From positions 1 to 64,000 of the forward strand of contig JADMKJ010000176.1 of the NCBI GenBank assembly GCA_015478855.1: a DNA stretch of 64,000 nucleotides. Reading direction: 5' to 3'. The DNA comes from Proteiniphilum sp. (lineage in GTDB: Bacteria > Bacteroidota > Bacteroidia > Bacteroidales > Dysgonomonadaceae). A program made the translations under genes and the position numbers. The notes under the pieces are model-generated. The model saw only the letters and a program-made list of their open reading frames with translations. It was not told the origin of the DNA and did not search any database. This document shows positions 28,701 to 40,894 of this stretch, piece by piece; the first letter of the stretch is position 1, and every line of letters begins with the position of its first letter.

Positions 28701-31163
28701 ATGAAGAAAGCGTTAATTCTATTTTATTTCTTTGTAATTACAGCGGTTCTCGTTGCTCAATCGGTGACAGTGAAAGGGAAACTGGTGTCGGAGAGTGATA
28801 AGACTGAACTCCCATATGCTACAGTCACAGTAGCCAGTGAAGCTACTCCTGCAAATACTGTCAAAAAAATGGCCACACAGCAGGATGGTACCTTCTCAAC
28901 GACGCTTCCTCCCGGAAAATATATCCTTAGCTTCCATTATGTAGGGATGAATGACCTGGAAAAGAGCATTGAAGTTTCCACCTCTCAGGATCCGATTGAT
29001 ATGGGTGCTGTAGCTATGACAGAAACATCGATGCTGCTCGAGGAGGTGAGTGTGACCGCCCAGAAACCCCTTGTGAAGGTAGAGATAGATAAGTTGACTT
29101 ACAGTGCAAAGGATGACCCTGAAGCCTCTACCTCCAATGTGCTTGATCTGTTACGTAAGGTTCCGCTTGTTACTGTTGACGGAGAAGATGAAATTCAGTT
29201 GAAAGGTTCCTCCAGCTTTAAGATCTACCTGAACGGGAAACCATCCAATATGATCTCCGGTAATCCGTCACAGGTGCTGAAGAGCATGCCTGCCAGCAGT
29301 ATCAAGGATATAGAAGTGATTACCGACCCGGGTGCTAAGTATGACGCCGAAGGGATAGGAGGCATTATCAATATCATCACCGATAAACGTGCCGACGATG
29401 GCTACTCAGGCTCCGTAGGAGCCAATGGTGATACTTTTGGCGGTTATGGAGGCAATGCCTATCTGGCTACCAAGTACGGCAAGTTCGGGTTTACCGGGAA
29501 TGCAGGTTACTATCACCATGCCAGTCCCGTCGCCGGCTCATCATTCATCCGGGAAGAGACGGCAACTGATCATCAAAGCAGTCTTACTCAGAATGGCTCA
29601 AGTGAAAGCAGCGGAGGAGGACTATTTCTGACAGGTGCAGTCAGCTTTGAACCAGACACGGTGAATCTGTTCAACCTCTCACTATCGCGCTTTGGAGGGG
29701 AATTCAGTTCTCTCTCACTGCAGGATGCCAGTTCAATAGGAAGCCGTGCCTATACTTACAATACCCGCAGCAACAGTATCTCCCACTACGGAGGGATGAA
29801 TCTCTCTGCAGACTACCAGCACAGCTTCAGAAGGATGGGAGAGATGCTGACCACCTCGTACCGTTATGAGTATGATCCCAATGACAGTGAGTATGACAGT
29901 GAATACAATGATGTAACCGGTATGTTTTATTACCCTGACGGATATCAGCTTAAAAGTTTGAATAACGCCGGTGGCAGAGAGCATACCATACAGATCGACT
30001 ATGTGAACCCTTTAAACGGAAAGCATAGTATTGAAACTGGCATGAAATATATCTTCAGGGATAATTCAAGCCGTGCTGATCACACTTTCTTTGATGTGGA
30101 AGAGAACAGGTGGAAACCTGATCTTAACAGGAAAAACGATCTGGATCATTCACAGTATATCGCTTCCGGTTATGCCGGTTACAGTTTTAAAACGGGAAAG
30201 ATGGGTTTGAAGGTAGGCCTTCGTGGTGAACAGACAAACCAGGAGATTCATTTTATGAGTAATGAACTCGATACCATCGTTAAAACAAACTTCTTCGATA
30301 TGGTCCCATCAGTCGCTCTCTCCTATCAGCTGGGTATGACGCAGACGCTCCGTGGTGGATATAATATGCGTATATCAAGGCCTGGTATATGGTATCTGAA
30401 TCCCTATATCAACGATGTGGACCCCAACAATATCAGTTATGGCAATCCCCGGCTTGATGCAGAACAGCAACACAACTTCAATCTCAATTATGGCACCTTC
30501 TCGCAGAAGCTTAATTTTAACGCTACACTCAGCTACTCCTTTGCCAAAAACGCTGTAACAAGTTACAGCTTTATACGTGAAGGAGTGACACATAGTACCT
30601 ATGACAATATAGGACGTAACCAGTCTGTAGGAACTAATCTATATGTCAGCTGGACCCCTGTACAAATGATCCGTACCTATATCAACGGTGGAGTCAACTA
30701 CACCGATATTCAAAGCACCGAGGACAGATCACTGCGCAACAGTGGTTTCTCGGGTCGTGCATTTGGTGGGCTCACCTTCACCTTTCCCAACGACTTCCGT
30801 GTAGGAGTCAACGGAGGTACTTTTATGAGCCGTGTACAGTTACAAACAAAACAGTCACCTTTCTATGTCTACTCTTTCAGTATGATGAAGAGCTTTCTCG
30901 ATAAGAAGCTGGATGTCTCACTTAACATGCAGAATCTTTTCTCGGAACATAGGATAGTCTCCTCCACGACCACCGGTGATGGTTTCTGGCAGGAGAGTGT
31001 ATCCAAACGGCCAGTACGCAATCTGCGTTTGAGTGTCACCTATCGCTTCGGAGATCTGAAGACATCAATGAAAAAAGTACAACGAGGTATCATCAACGAA
31101 GATGTGCTGGAGGGTGAAAGCAACCAGCAACAGGGTACAACCACGACACCGACCGGTGATTAA
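28701..31163 (+). CDS. TonB-dependent outer membrane receptor with N-terminal carboxypeptidase-like domain
   Basis: VTVKGKLVSESDKTELPYATVTV; plug domain; GGIINIITDKR; barrel C-terminus. Confidence 0.85.
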   Translation: MKKALILFYFFVITAVLVAQSVTVKGKLVSESDKTELPYATVTVASEATPANTVKKMATQQDGTFSTTLPPGKYILSFHYVGMNDLEKSIEVSTSQDPIDMGAVAMTETSMLLEEVSVTAQKPLVKVEIDKLTYSAKDDPEASTSNVLDLLRKVPLVTVDGEDEIQLKGSSSFKIYLNGKPSNMISGNPSQVLKSMPASSIKDIEVITDPGAKYDAEGIGGIINIITDKRADDGYSGSVGANGDTFGGYGGNAYLATKYGKFGFTGNAGYYHHASPVAGSSFIREETATDHQSSLTQNGSSESSGGGLFLTGAVSFEPDTVNLFNLSLSRFGGEFSSLSLQDASSIGSRAYTYNTRSNSISHYGGMNLSADYQHSFRRMGEMLTTSYRYEYDPNDSEYDSEYNDVTGMFYYPDGYQLKSLNNAGGREHTIQIDYVNPLNGKHSIETGMKYIFRDNSSRADHTFFDVEENRWKPDLNRKNDLDHSQYIASGYAGYSFKTGKMGLKVGLRGEQTNQEIHFMSNELDTIVKTNFFDMVPSVALSYQLGMTQTLRGGYNMRISRPGIWYLNPYINDVDPNNISYGNPRLDAEQQHNFNLNYGTFSQKLNFNATLSYSFAKNAVTSYSFIREGVTHSTYDNIGRNQSVGTNLYVSWTPVQMIRTYINGGVNYTDIQSTEDRSLRNSGFSGRAFGGLTFTFPNDFRVGVNGGTFMSRVQLQTKQSPFYVYSFSMMKSFLDKKLDVSLNMQNLFSEHRIVSSTTTGDGFWQESVSKRPVRNLRLSVTYRFGDLKTSMKKVQRGIINEDVLEGESNQQQGTTTTPTGD

Positions 31164-31250
31164 TTTTTAATTGATCTATTTAATCACTATATTTGGAGTG
31201 GTTTATTTAGATGAGTTGTATCTTTCAATTACTTTCAAGTAACAGGACGC

Positions 31251-31931
31251 ATGAGGATTGATATTATAACTGTGTTACCCGAAATGATCGAAGGGGCTCT
31301 TCGTACGAGCATATTGAAACGTGCTCAGGAGAAGGGGCTGGTAGAATTTGGACTGCATAACCTGCGTGATTATACACTTGATAAGCATAAACGAGTGGAC
31401 GATTATCCCTTTGGAGGTGAGGCAGGGATGGTGATGCAGATTGAGCCTATCGATCGCGCAATCTCCCTCTTAAAGGAACAACGTCATTACGATGAGGTGA
31501 TCTTCACTACTCCCGATGGTGAGCAGTTTACGCAGACTGCCGCCAACGAACTCTCATTGATGCAGAATATCATCATCCTCTGTGGTCATTATAAAGGTGT
31601 CGATTACAGAGTAAGGGAGCATCTGATCACACGGGAGATCTCTATCGGTGATTTTGTGTTAACCGGTGGTGAGTTAGTCGCCGCCATGATTGCCGATGCC
31701 GTCGTTCGTGTCATCCCCGGTGCCATCGGGGATGAACAGTCAGCCCTCTCCGATTCTTTTCAGGATGGTTTGCTGGCACCGCCTGTTTATACCCGCCCTG
31801 CAGAATACAAAGGGTGGAGAGTGCCTGATGTACTACTTTCAGGTCATGAGAGAAAAATTGAGGAGTGGAGAATGAATCAGTCTGTTGAAAGAACAAAACG
31901 TCTCAGGCCCGATTTATCTTATAATAAGTAA
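31251..31931 (+). CDS. trmD: tRNA (guanine-N1)-methyltransferase
   Basis: [58 protein letters not shown]. Confidence 0.95.
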   Translation: MRIDIITVLPEMIEGALRTSILKRAQEKGLVEFGLHNLRDYTLDKHKRVDDYPFGGEAGMVMQIEPIDRAISLLKEQRHYDEVIFTTPDGEQFTQTAANELSLMQNIIILCGHYKGVDYRVREHLITREISIGDFVLTGGELVAAMIADAVVRVIPGAIGDEQSALSDSFQDGLLAPPVYTRPAEYKGWRVPDVLLSGHERKIEEWRMNQSVERTKRLRPDLSYNK

Positions 31932-31991
31932 CCGGATAGAGGGTTTAATGCAGAAGATTCATACACCATAATGAGAAAATAATTTAATCAT

Positions 31992-32867
31992 ATGAAAGGT
32001 ATCGTATTGGCCGGCGGCTCCGGTACTCGACTTTATCCTATCACCAAGGGTATATCCAAGCAACTACTTCCTGTTTTTGATAAGCCGATGGTTTATTATC
32101 CCATTTCAGCTTTGATGCTGGCCGGTATTAGAGATATTCTCATTATTTCCACACCGGTTGATCTGCCTGGTTTTCAACGTTTGCTGGGTGATGGCTCCGA
32201 CTATGGTGTACGGTTCACTTACGCTGAGCAGCCTTCACCCGACGGGTTGGCTCAGGCTTTCATCATTGGTGAAGAATTTATTGGGGAGGATGCCGTCTGT
32301 CTGGTGCTGGGTGATAATATCTTCTATGGTAATGGATTTCCCTCCCTGCTTCGTAAGGCGGTCAACGATGCCGAGAAAAATGCGATGGCAACCGTGTTCG
32401 GGTATAATGTGACTAACCCGGAACGCTACGGTGTGGCTGAGTTCGATGAGAACGGACGGGTGCTGAGCATTGAAGAAAAACCGTCAAACCCAAAATCCAA
32501 CTGGGCTGTTACCGGTCTCTATTTTTATCCTAACAAGGTTGTGGAAATAGCGAAACTAATCACACCGTCGGCACGTGGAGAGCTGGAGATCACCTCTGTA
32601 AATCAGCTATTTCTGAACCGGGGAAAGCTGCTGATGCAACTCTTTGGCAGAGGCTTTGCCTGGCTCGATACGGGCACCCACGATTCTCTCTCAGAAGCAT
32701 CTAACTTCATTGAGGTGCTGGAGAAACGACAGGGATTAAAGATTGCCTGTCTGGAAGAGATCGCATGGAACAACAACTGGATAAGTGCAAATGATTTGAG
32801 ACGTATCGCGGAACCGATGAAAAAGAACCAGTACGGTCAGTACCTCCTTCGATTGATTGAGAACTGA
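31992..32867 (+). CDS. rfbA: glucose-1-phosphate thymidylyltransferase
   Basis: [37 protein letters not shown]. Confidence 0.95.
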   Translation: MKGIVLAGGSGTRLYPITKGISKQLLPVFDKPMVYYPISALMLAGIRDILIISTPVDLPGFQRLLGDGSDYGVRFTYAEQPSPDGLAQAFIIGEEFIGEDAVCLVLGDNIFYGNGFPSLLRKAVNDAEKNAMATVFGYNVTNPERYGVAEFDENGRVLSIEEKPSNPKSNWAVTGLYFYPNKVVEIAKLITPSARGELEITSVNQLFLNRGKLLMQLFGRGFAWLDTGTHDSLSEASNFIEVLEKRQGLKIACLEEIAWNNNWISANDLRRIAEPMKKNQYGQYLLRLIEN

Positions 32868-32891
32868 GAGCCGGGATTGGGGATATAGGAT

Positions 32892-32982
32892 GTTAAAAGT
32901 TAAAAGCGAAGTGTTGAAATATCAGAAAATCAAAACTGATAACAGATAACTGACCACTGACCACTGATTATTGATAACTGAA
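32892..32982. repeat. low-complexity degenerate direct repeats between rfbA and rfbC
   Basis: gttaaaagttaaaag and actgataacagataactgaccactgaccactgattattgataactga. Confidence 0.6.
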
Positions 32983-32985
32983 GCT

Positions 32986-33513
32986 ATGGATATAATTAAA
33001 ACCGAAATTGAGGGAGTGCTCATAATTGAACCGAAAGTGTTCAGTGACAAACGGGGTTATTTTTTTGAATCTTTCTCACAAAGAGAGTTTGAGCAGAAGG
33101 TTTCTGAAACCCTATTCCTGCAGGACAACGAAAGTAAATCTACATATGGTGTGCTTCGCGGATTGCATTTTCAAAAACCACCCTTCGAGCAGGCTAAACT
33201 GGTACGTGTGGTGAGTGGAAAAGTGCTGGATGTAGCTGTGGATATTCGCAGAAATTCTCCTACCTATGGTATGCATGTCTCAACTGAATTGTCTGGTGAA
33301 AACAAACGTCAGATTTTCATTCCACGTGGGTTCGCCCATGGATTTGTTGTGATGAGCGAAGAGGTGATTTTTCAGTATAAATGTGATAATTATTACATGC
33401 CGGAATATGAGGGTGCGCTCCTTTGGGATGATCCTCAACTCAATATCGACTGGAAGCTTCCCATGGAAGATATAATACTTTCAGACAAAGATAAAAAAAA
33501 CCCCACCCTATGA
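32986..33513 (+). CDS. rfbC: dTDP-4-dehydrorhamnose 3,5-epimerase
   Basis: GVLIIEPKVFSDKRGYFFESF; RGLHFQKPP; PRGFAHGF. Confidence 0.95.
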   Translation: MDIIKTEIEGVLIIEPKVFSDKRGYFFESFSQREFEQKVSETLFLQDNESKSTYGVLRGLHFQKPPFEQAKLVRVVSGKVLDVAVDIRRNSPTYGMHVSTELSGENKRQIFIPRGFAHGFVVMSEEVIFQYKCDNYYMPEYEGALLWDDPQLNIDWKLPMEDIILSDKDKKNPTL

Positions 33514-34541
33514 GAAACATTCTAATCACCGGAGGAGCCGGTTTTATCGGTTCACATGTGGTAAAACGGTTTGTAAAAAGCTATCCACATTATCAGATTT
33601 TTAATCTGGATAAACTGACATATGCCGGTAATCCGGCGAATGTGAAAGAGATGGAAGAAATGCCCAATTACAGGTTTGTGAAAGCAGATATCTGTGATTT
33701 CAATCAAATGAGAGAGGTTATCACTACCTTTCAAATCGATGGTATTATTCACCTGGCCGCCGAAAGTCATGTGGATCGTTCCATCACCGATCCCTTCTCC
33801 TTTGCCAGAACCAACGTCCTTGGAACTCTCAATCTGTTGCAGGCAGCAAAAGAGCTGTGGAAAGAGAGCTACGCAAATAAACGCTTTTATCATGTCTCCA
33901 CCGATGAGGTGTATGGCGCTCTTGGGCTCGATAATCGTCTTTTCACTGAAGTGACAGCCTATGATCCGCACAGTCCCTATGCTGCGTCTAAAGCCTCCTC
34001 TGATCATTTTGTAAGGGCTTATCATGACACCTATGGTTTGCCTGTGGTGATCTCCAACTGTTCCAACAACTACGGACCCAATCAGTTTCCGGAGAAGCTG
34101 ATACCCCTGTTCATCAATAATATTCGTCATAACAAACCTCTTCCAATATACGGCAAAGGAGAAAATGTGAGAGACTGGCTTTATGTTGAAGATCATGCCT
34201 GCGCCATTGATTTAATATTCCATGAAGGAGCAGATGGAGAAACCTACAACATTGGTGGGTTCAACGAATGGAAGAATATAGACCTGATCAGACTCCTTAT
34301 TAAAACCACTGACAGGCTGATGGGAAGAGATGAGGGTACATCTGAAAAACTGATCACCTTTGTCACCGACCGTGCCGGTCATGACCTGCGTTATGCCATT
34401 GATGCCACCAAGTTAAAGAATGAACTGGGATGGGAACCTTCGCTGCAGTTTGAGGAAGGGATTGAGAAAACAGTCCTGTGGTATCTTACACATCAGGAGT
34501 GGCTGGACGATATAACAAGCGGTGCGTACCGGAATCTATAA
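33510..34541 (+). CDS. rfbB: dTDP-glucose 4,6-dehydratase
   Basis: ILITGGAGFIGSHVVK; HVSTDEVYGALG; PYAASKASSDH. Confidence 0.95.
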   Translation: MRNILITGGAGFIGSHVVKRFVKSYPHYQIFNLDKLTYAGNPANVKEMEEMPNYRFVKADICDFNQMREVITTFQIDGIIHLAAESHVDRSITDPFSFARTNVLGTLNLLQAAKELWKESYANKRFYHVSTDEVYGALGLDNRLFTEVTAYDPHSPYAASKASSDHFVRAYHDTYGLPVVISNCSNNYGPNQFPEKLIPLFINNIRHNKPLPIYGKGENVRDWLYVEDHACAIDLIFHEGADGETYNIGGFNEWKNIDLIRLLIKTTDRLMGRDEGTSEKLITFVTDRAGHDLRYAIDATKLKNELGWEPSLQFEEGIEKTVLWYLTHQEWLDDITSGAYRNL

Positions 34542-34639
34542 AGCGCAGTACAACAGTCCTGCACCCGAAAAGAGGTAGTGAATGCAGCAGCCTTCCGTGC
34601 ATCATGCCGTAATGATATCAATAGTCAATCAGGTGATAA

Positions 34640-36034
<1,395 letters not shown>

Positions 36035-36171
36035 TTAATGGTTTTTCATTTACAAATGTAAGAAATGTTTTATGATTATTAAACATTTCATTAATACATT
36101 TTTCCTGCTTTCTTCATGCAGTGAGGAGGCAAGAGTGACCTCCGATTTATTGTTAATTGTTCTTTTTTTGC

Positions 36172-36179
36172 TATCTTTG
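36172..36179 (+). promoter_or_regulatory. -7 element TATCTTTG upstream of HAD-like ORF
   Basis: TTG-N19-TATCTTTG. Confidence 0.5.
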
Positions 36180-36220
36180 CACCCTGATTCAGAGAGATAT
36201 TATTAAAGTGAATAAAACCC

Positions 36221-36643
36221 ATGGTTATAGCAGTAGATTTTGACGGAACCATCGTTGAACATGAATATCCCGCGATAGGCAAACCCATACCCTTTGCCAT
36301 CGAAACGCTCCTGCAATTGCAGAAAGATAACCACAAGTTAATCCTGTGGACGGTACGTGAGGGTCAGTTACTGCAGGAAGCCATTGATTATTGTGCCGGG
36401 CGCGGACTCTATTTTTATGCTGAGAATGCAAATCACCCTGGTGAGGACAGAGAAAAGGCATCCCGTAAGCTGGGAGCCGATCTTTTTATCGATGACCGTA
36501 ATCTGGGTGGCCTTCCCGACTGGGGAGTGATCTACAATGCAGTGAACGCTACTGCAGACAATCGCAATGCATTACAACTTATGGCAGGCGCATCAGCGAT
36601 GCCTGAGCCTAAGAAAAAACGCGGATTATTCGGATGGAGATAA
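36221..36643 (+). CDS. small HAD-like hydrolase (BT0820-type)
   Basis: VIAVDFDGTIVEHEYPAIGKP; LILWTVREGQLL; ADLFIDDRNLGG. Confidence 0.8.
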   Translation: MVIAVDFDGTIVEHEYPAIGKPIPFAIETLLQLQKDNHKLILWTVREGQLLQEAIDYCAGRGLYFYAENANHPGEDREKASRKLGADLFIDDRNLGGLPDWGVIYNAVNATADNRNALQLMAGASAMPEPKKKRGLFGWR

Positions 36644-36666
36644 CACTCCGGTGATCACCTGCATAC

Positions 36667-37920
36667 TTATTGAATGAATGCTATAATGCGTTCAGATGCC
36701 TTCCCGTCACCGTAGGGGTTATTGGCTTTCGACATGGAGTTGTAATAATCCTTATCCTCCAGTAGTCTGGATACTTCTGTTACAATCAATTCATAATTCG
36801 TCCCTACAAGTTTCACTGTCCCCGCTTCCAGCCCTTCGGGACGTTCGGTGGTGTCTCTCATTACCAATACCGGTTTACCTAATCCGGGAGCTTCTTCCTG
36901 TATCCCACCGCTGTCTGTAAGTACCAATGTACATTGCTTCATCAGAAAGACAAAAGGAAGATATTCCAATGGTTCAATAAAGAAAAGGTTTGAAAGAGAA
37001 GTAGCTCTCTCAGGATTGAAATGATCACCGAACACTTCCTGTATAGGCTTACGGACATTGGGGTTAAGATGCATGGGGTAGATAAACAACACCTCCGGAT
37101 ATTTCATGGCGAGTGTTTTGATAGCCCGGCAGATATGGATAAATCCTTCACCAAAATTCTCACGCCGGTGACCAGTTATCAGTACAAGTGGTCTGGCAGG
37201 ATCGGCGAGCTGGGTTGCTTGTGAATCAACTGAGATAGTATCAATTACCTCTTGTGATAGTCCGCATTCAAGTAAACTCTTTTTAATCTCTTCCTGCAAT
37301 AATGGATTATCCTTTATTCTCTCCACAATCAGATGAAGCGTATCTATCACTGTATTGCCGGTGATGGCAATGATTTCCTCTTTCACCCCTTCTTTGAGCA
37401 GGTTTTCTTTACTCAGATAAGTGGGTGCAAAGTTGTAGCTTGCAATACGGCTCGTAATCTGGCGGTTCAATTCTTCAGGCCAGGGACTGTAGATATTGTG
37501 GGTACGTAACCCAGCTTCCACATGTGCCACGGGTATGTGTTGGTAATAGGCTGCCAATGCTGCTGCCATCGAGGTGGAGGTGTCACCGTGAACAAAAACA
37601 AGATCAGGTTGCGTCATTTTTAACACATCACGCAGCTCAAGCAGGATGCGTGTAGTGATATCTGAAAGATCTTGTCCCTGTTTCATAATGTTCAGGTCAT
37701 GATTCGGCACAATTTTAAAAAGATCCAGCACCTGGTCCAGCATCTCACGATGCTGTCCTGTAACACAGACGATTGTTTCGAACCTCTCTGCATGTCGTTC
37801 AAACTCTTTAATTAATGGAGCTAACTTTATTGCTTCGGGACGAGTGCCAAAGACAAGCATTACTTTCCTCCTGCGTTTTTCGTTTGATGTATTTGATTGC
37901 ATAGATTTATTCTCTCTCAT
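36667..37920 (-). CDS. wecB: UDP-N-acetylglucosamine 2-epimerase
   Basis: KVMLVFGTRPEAIKLAPLIKE; VHGDTSTSMAAALAAYY; TDSGGIQEEAP. Confidence 0.95.
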   Translation of the reverse strand: MRENKSMQSNTSNEKRRRKVMLVFGTRPEAIKLAPLIKEFERHAERFETIVCVTGQHREMLDQVLDLFKIVPNHDLNIMKQGQDLSDITTRILLELRDVLKMTQPDLVFVHGDTSTSMAAALAAYYQHIPVAHVEAGLRTHNIYSPWPEELNRQITSRIASYNFAPTYLSKENLLKEGVKEEIIAITGNTVIDTLHLIVERIKDNPLLQEEIKKSLLECGLSQEVIDTISVDSQATQLADPARPLVLITGHRRENFGEGFIHICRAIKTLAMKYPEVLFIYPMHLNPNVRKPIQEVFGDHFNPERATSLSNLFFIEPLEYLPFVFLMKQCTLVLTDSGGIQEEAPGLGKPVLVMRDTTERPEGLEAGTVKLVGTNYELIVTEVSRLLEDKDYYNSMSKANNPYGDGKASERIIAFIQ

Positions 37921-39122
37921 TTTCTAAAAACACCGCTGAAATCGAGAATCACCTTGTCATCTCTGCGGGGTAAACTTTTGAACTCATTGTGAGAAACAAG
38001 AAATGCTATAATATCCGCATTTTCATATGCTTCAGCGTAAGGTGTTAATTTAAATACTTTATGTTGCCGGATATTGGGTTCCACAATCAGAAAATCGGCA
38101 TCGTGCTTTCGCTGCATCACCTTGGTGGTGATATATTTAGCAGGTGATTCCCTCAGGTCGTCAATATTGGGCTTAAATGCCAGACCCATCATCGCGACTA
38201 CCGGCTTACGGTTGTTGGCAAGCTCAAACTCCAGCATAGCCTTTTCAATCTTCTCGGCACACCAGAAAGCTTTATAGTTATTGATCTCGCGTGCTTTACC
38301 AATGATTTGTGATTCCATGGGAAACGCTGAAGTGATGAAGTATGGATCCACAGCTATGCAATGTCCCCCCACACCACTTCCCGGTTGCAGGATATTTACT
38401 CTGGGATGTCTGTTAGCCAGCTCGATCAACTCCCAGATGTTGATACCCGATTTATCGCAGATGATGGAGAGCTCATTGGCGAATGCGATCTGCACATCAC
38501 GTGAAGCATTCTCGGTCAGTTTGCACATCTCAGCCGTGCGTGCATTGGTGGTATAGAGCTCACCTTTCACGAACTGTTTGTAAAAAAGCTTTGCCTTCTC
38601 GGTAGAAACTTCGTTGATTCCGCCAATCACCCGGTCGTTATTCTCCAGTTCGTATATTACGTTACCGGGTAAAACACGTTCAGGACAGTAGGCTATATTG
38701 ATTTGATCTTTTAAATCGGGTCGTTCTGTTAAAATGAGTTGCTCCATTTTCTCGGTTGTCCCAACCGGTGATGTAGACTCAATAATAAACAGGTCACCCT
38801 CTTTTAAGTAGGGTATCACTGTGCGTGTAGCTGCCTCCACATACGAGATGTCGGGCATGTGATCACCTTTGAAAGGAGTGGGGACAACAATCAGATACAC
38901 ATCACTAATCTCAGGGTGTGGCGATGCTTTTAATTGTCCGCCGGTGACCACTTTGTTACACAAATCCTGTAACCCCGGTTCGGAAATATGAATCCTACCT
39001 TCATTGACTGTTTTTATCACCTCCGGGTTGATGTCCACACCTATAACCTGTATATCATTAACTGCAGCAATTATTGCGGTAGGCAGTCCAATGTACCCAA
39101 GCCCCATAAAACACGCTTTCAT
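37917..39122 (-). CDS. wecC: UDP-N-acetyl-D-mannosamine dehydrogenase
   Basis: MKACFMGLGYIGLPTAIIAA; PSGSGVGGHCIAVDPYF; GLAFKPNIDDLRESPA. Confidence 0.93.
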   Translation of the reverse strand: MKACFMGLGYIGLPTAIIAAVNDIQVIGVDINPEVIKTVNEGRIHISEPGLQDLCNKVVTGGQLKASPHPEISDVYLIVVPTPFKGDHMPDISYVEAATRTVIPYLKEGDLFIIESTSPVGTTEKMEQLILTERPDLKDQINIAYCPERVLPGNVIYELENNDRVIGGINEVSTEKAKLFYKQFVKGELYTTNARTAEMCKLTENASRDVQIAFANELSIICDKSGINIWELIELANRHPRVNILQPGSGVGGHCIAVDPYFITSAFPMESQIIGKAREINNYKAFWCAEKIEKAMLEFELANNRKPVVAMMGLAFKPNIDDLRESPAKYITTKVMQRKHDADFLIVEPNIRQHKVFKLTPYAEAYENADIIAFLVSHNEFKSLPRRDDKVILDFSGVFRK

Positions 39123-39153
39123 ACAGCTTCTTTTTATTATTGTAATTGGCTAA

Positions 39154-39161
39154 CAAATGTA
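39154..39161 (-). promoter_or_regulatory. -7 element TACATTTG upstream of wecC
   Basis: plus-strand CAAATGTA. Confidence 0.45.
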
Positions 39162-39319
39162 CAATAATAATATGATCGCTCATCTTTTTAACAATGAAAT
39201 TAGTTAAAAATGAACGTAAACCTCAATTAAAACATCATTTGCATGTGTATCACATTGTGGTATTCAATCGACTAGCGCCTTAATCCGATATTGTGTCCGA
39301 TGGAGATGCATGTGGTTGG

Positions 39320-39452
39320 GCATAGTCCAAATAAATTTGTCCTCTGCTTACATTGCTTAACGAAAATGTTCACAAGCGTTAGACATTTTCTCGCAATAGC
39401 ATAGTCCATATAAATTTGTCCTCTGCTTACATTGCTTAACGAAAATGTTCAC
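39320..39452 (+). repeat. two 54-bp direct repeats (39320-39373, 39399-39452) upstream of glyA
   Basis: gcatagtcca[a/t]ataaatttgtcctctgcttacattgcttaacgaaaatgttcac, one mismatch, period 79. Confidence 0.95.
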
Positions 39453-39460
39453 TAACTTTG
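39453..39460 (+). promoter_or_regulatory. -7 element TAACTTTG of glyA
   Basis: TTG (39432-39434) N18 TAACTTTG. Confidence 0.5.
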
Positions 39461-39489
39461 CACAATTTATTACGAATAAATTATTGGAA

Positions 39490-40770
39490 ATGCAACAAGA
39501 CAGACAACTCTTTGAGATAATCGAAAAGGAGAGCGAACGGCAACTGAAAGGTATAGAGCTGATTGCCTCTGAGAACTTCGTGAGTGAGCAGGTGATGCAG
39601 GCTATGGGATCTGTATTGACCAACAAATATGCTGAAGGCTATCCCGGCAGACGCTATTATGGTGGATGTGAAGTAGTTGACCTCAGCGAGCAGCTGGCAA
39701 TTGACCGGTTGAAAGAGCTCTTTGGAGCCGAATGGGCCAATGTGCAACCCCACTCAGGTGCGCAAGCCAATGCTGCCGTGTTCCTGGCCTGTATGAAAGC
39801 CGGTGATGCATTTCTCGGTCTCAACCTTTCACACGGAGGGCATCTCTCTCACGGCTCACCTGTCAATTTTTCCGGGCTGATGTTCCGACCCATTGCCTAC
39901 AACGTACGTGAAGAAGATCAAAGGGTCGATTACGGTCAGCTGGAGATGCTGGCGCGTACAGAACGTCCGAAGATGATCATTGCCGGCGCCTCGGCTTACA
40001 CTCGCGACTGGGATTATGCCCGTATTCGCAGCGTAGCCGATGAGATTGGAGCCATCTTTATGGTCGACATGGCACACCCGGCGGGATTGATCGCTGCAGG
40101 ACTGCTGGAGAACCCTCTCAGCCATGCACATATCGTCACTTCCACAACACATAAGACTCTCCGTGGTCCCCGTGGTGGTGTGATACTGATGGGCAGGGAC
40201 TTTGAGAACCCATGGGGTATCACCACACCGAAAGGAGAGGTGAAGATGATGTCCGCACTGCTGGACTCTGCAGTCTTCCCCGGCATGCAGGGTGGTCCGC
40301 TGGAACACGTGATCGCATCCAAGGCTGTTTCGTTCTACGAAGCTTTGCAACCTGAATACAAGAGCTATCAGATCCAGGTGAAGAAAAATGCAACCGTCAT
40401 GGCGCAGGCGTTTATTGATAAGGGATATAACGTTGTATCGGGTGGAACCGATAACCACTGTATCCTTGTGGATCTGCGTACGAAATTCCCCGATCTTACC
40501 GGCAAGGTGGCAGAGAAAGTGCTCGTGGCGGCTGATATTACCACCAACAAGAATATGGTCCCTTTTGACAGCCGGTCACCTTTCCAGACCTCCGGCCTTC
40601 GCTTTGGCACTCCCGCCATCACTACCAGAGGAGCGAAAGAACCACTGATGACAGAGATCGTGGAGATGATCGATGTCGTTCTCTCGAACGTGGAAGATGG
40701 AAAAACGATTGCATCGGTACGTGAGAAGGTGAACGCATCAATGAAACAATACCCCCTGTTTGCATGGTAA
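39490..40770 (+). CDS. glyA: serine hydroxymethyltransferase
   Basis: [37 protein letters not shown]; start at 39490 preferred (39445 lies in the repeat). Confidence 0.95.
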   Translation: MQQDRQLFEIIEKESERQLKGIELIASENFVSEQVMQAMGSVLTNKYAEGYPGRRYYGGCEVVDLSEQLAIDRLKELFGAEWANVQPHSGAQANAAVFLACMKAGDAFLGLNLSHGGHLSHGSPVNFSGLMFRPIAYNVREEDQRVDYGQLEMLARTERPKMIIAGASAYTRDWDYARIRSVADEIGAIFMVDMAHPAGLIAAGLLENPLSHAHIVTSTTHKTLRGPRGGVILMGRDFENPWGITTPKGEVKMMSALLDSAVFPGMQGGPLEHVIASKAVSFYEALQPEYKSYQIQVKKNATVMAQAFIDKGYNVVSGGTDNHCILVDLRTKFPDLTGKVAEKVLVAADITTNKNMVPFDSRSPFQTSGLRFGTPAITTRGAKEPLMTEIVEMIDVVLSNVEDGKTIASVREKVNASMKQYPLFAW

Positions 40771-40894
40771 GATTGTACTGCAGTTACTTTATCATGTGAA
40801 TTGAGAGAATCAATAAAGTGTTGGGGAATGGTTGAACTGTTCCCCATTTTTTATAAATTTGCACGAGAGGCGACAGCTAAATCACCTTATCCGA

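Noticed and set aside
33552-34196. 214-aa minus-strand ORF antisense to rfbB
   Set aside because: Fully inside a well-supported rfbB CDS; composition looks like a shadow frame.
36090-36140. GGAGG...CCTCC hairpin upstream of tpl as a regulatory RNA
   Set aside because: Short 5-bp stem lying upstream of the likely TACATTTG(-) promoter, so probably not transcribed with tpl.
39445-39489. Upstream glyA start ([15 protein letters not shown]...)
   Set aside because: Begins in the 54-bp repeat and precedes the TAACTTTG promoter; [11 protein letters not shown] at 39490 fits SHMT starts.
39856-40458. 200-aa minus-strand ORF antisense to glyA
   Set aside because: Antisense shadow of glyA with no recognisable motif.
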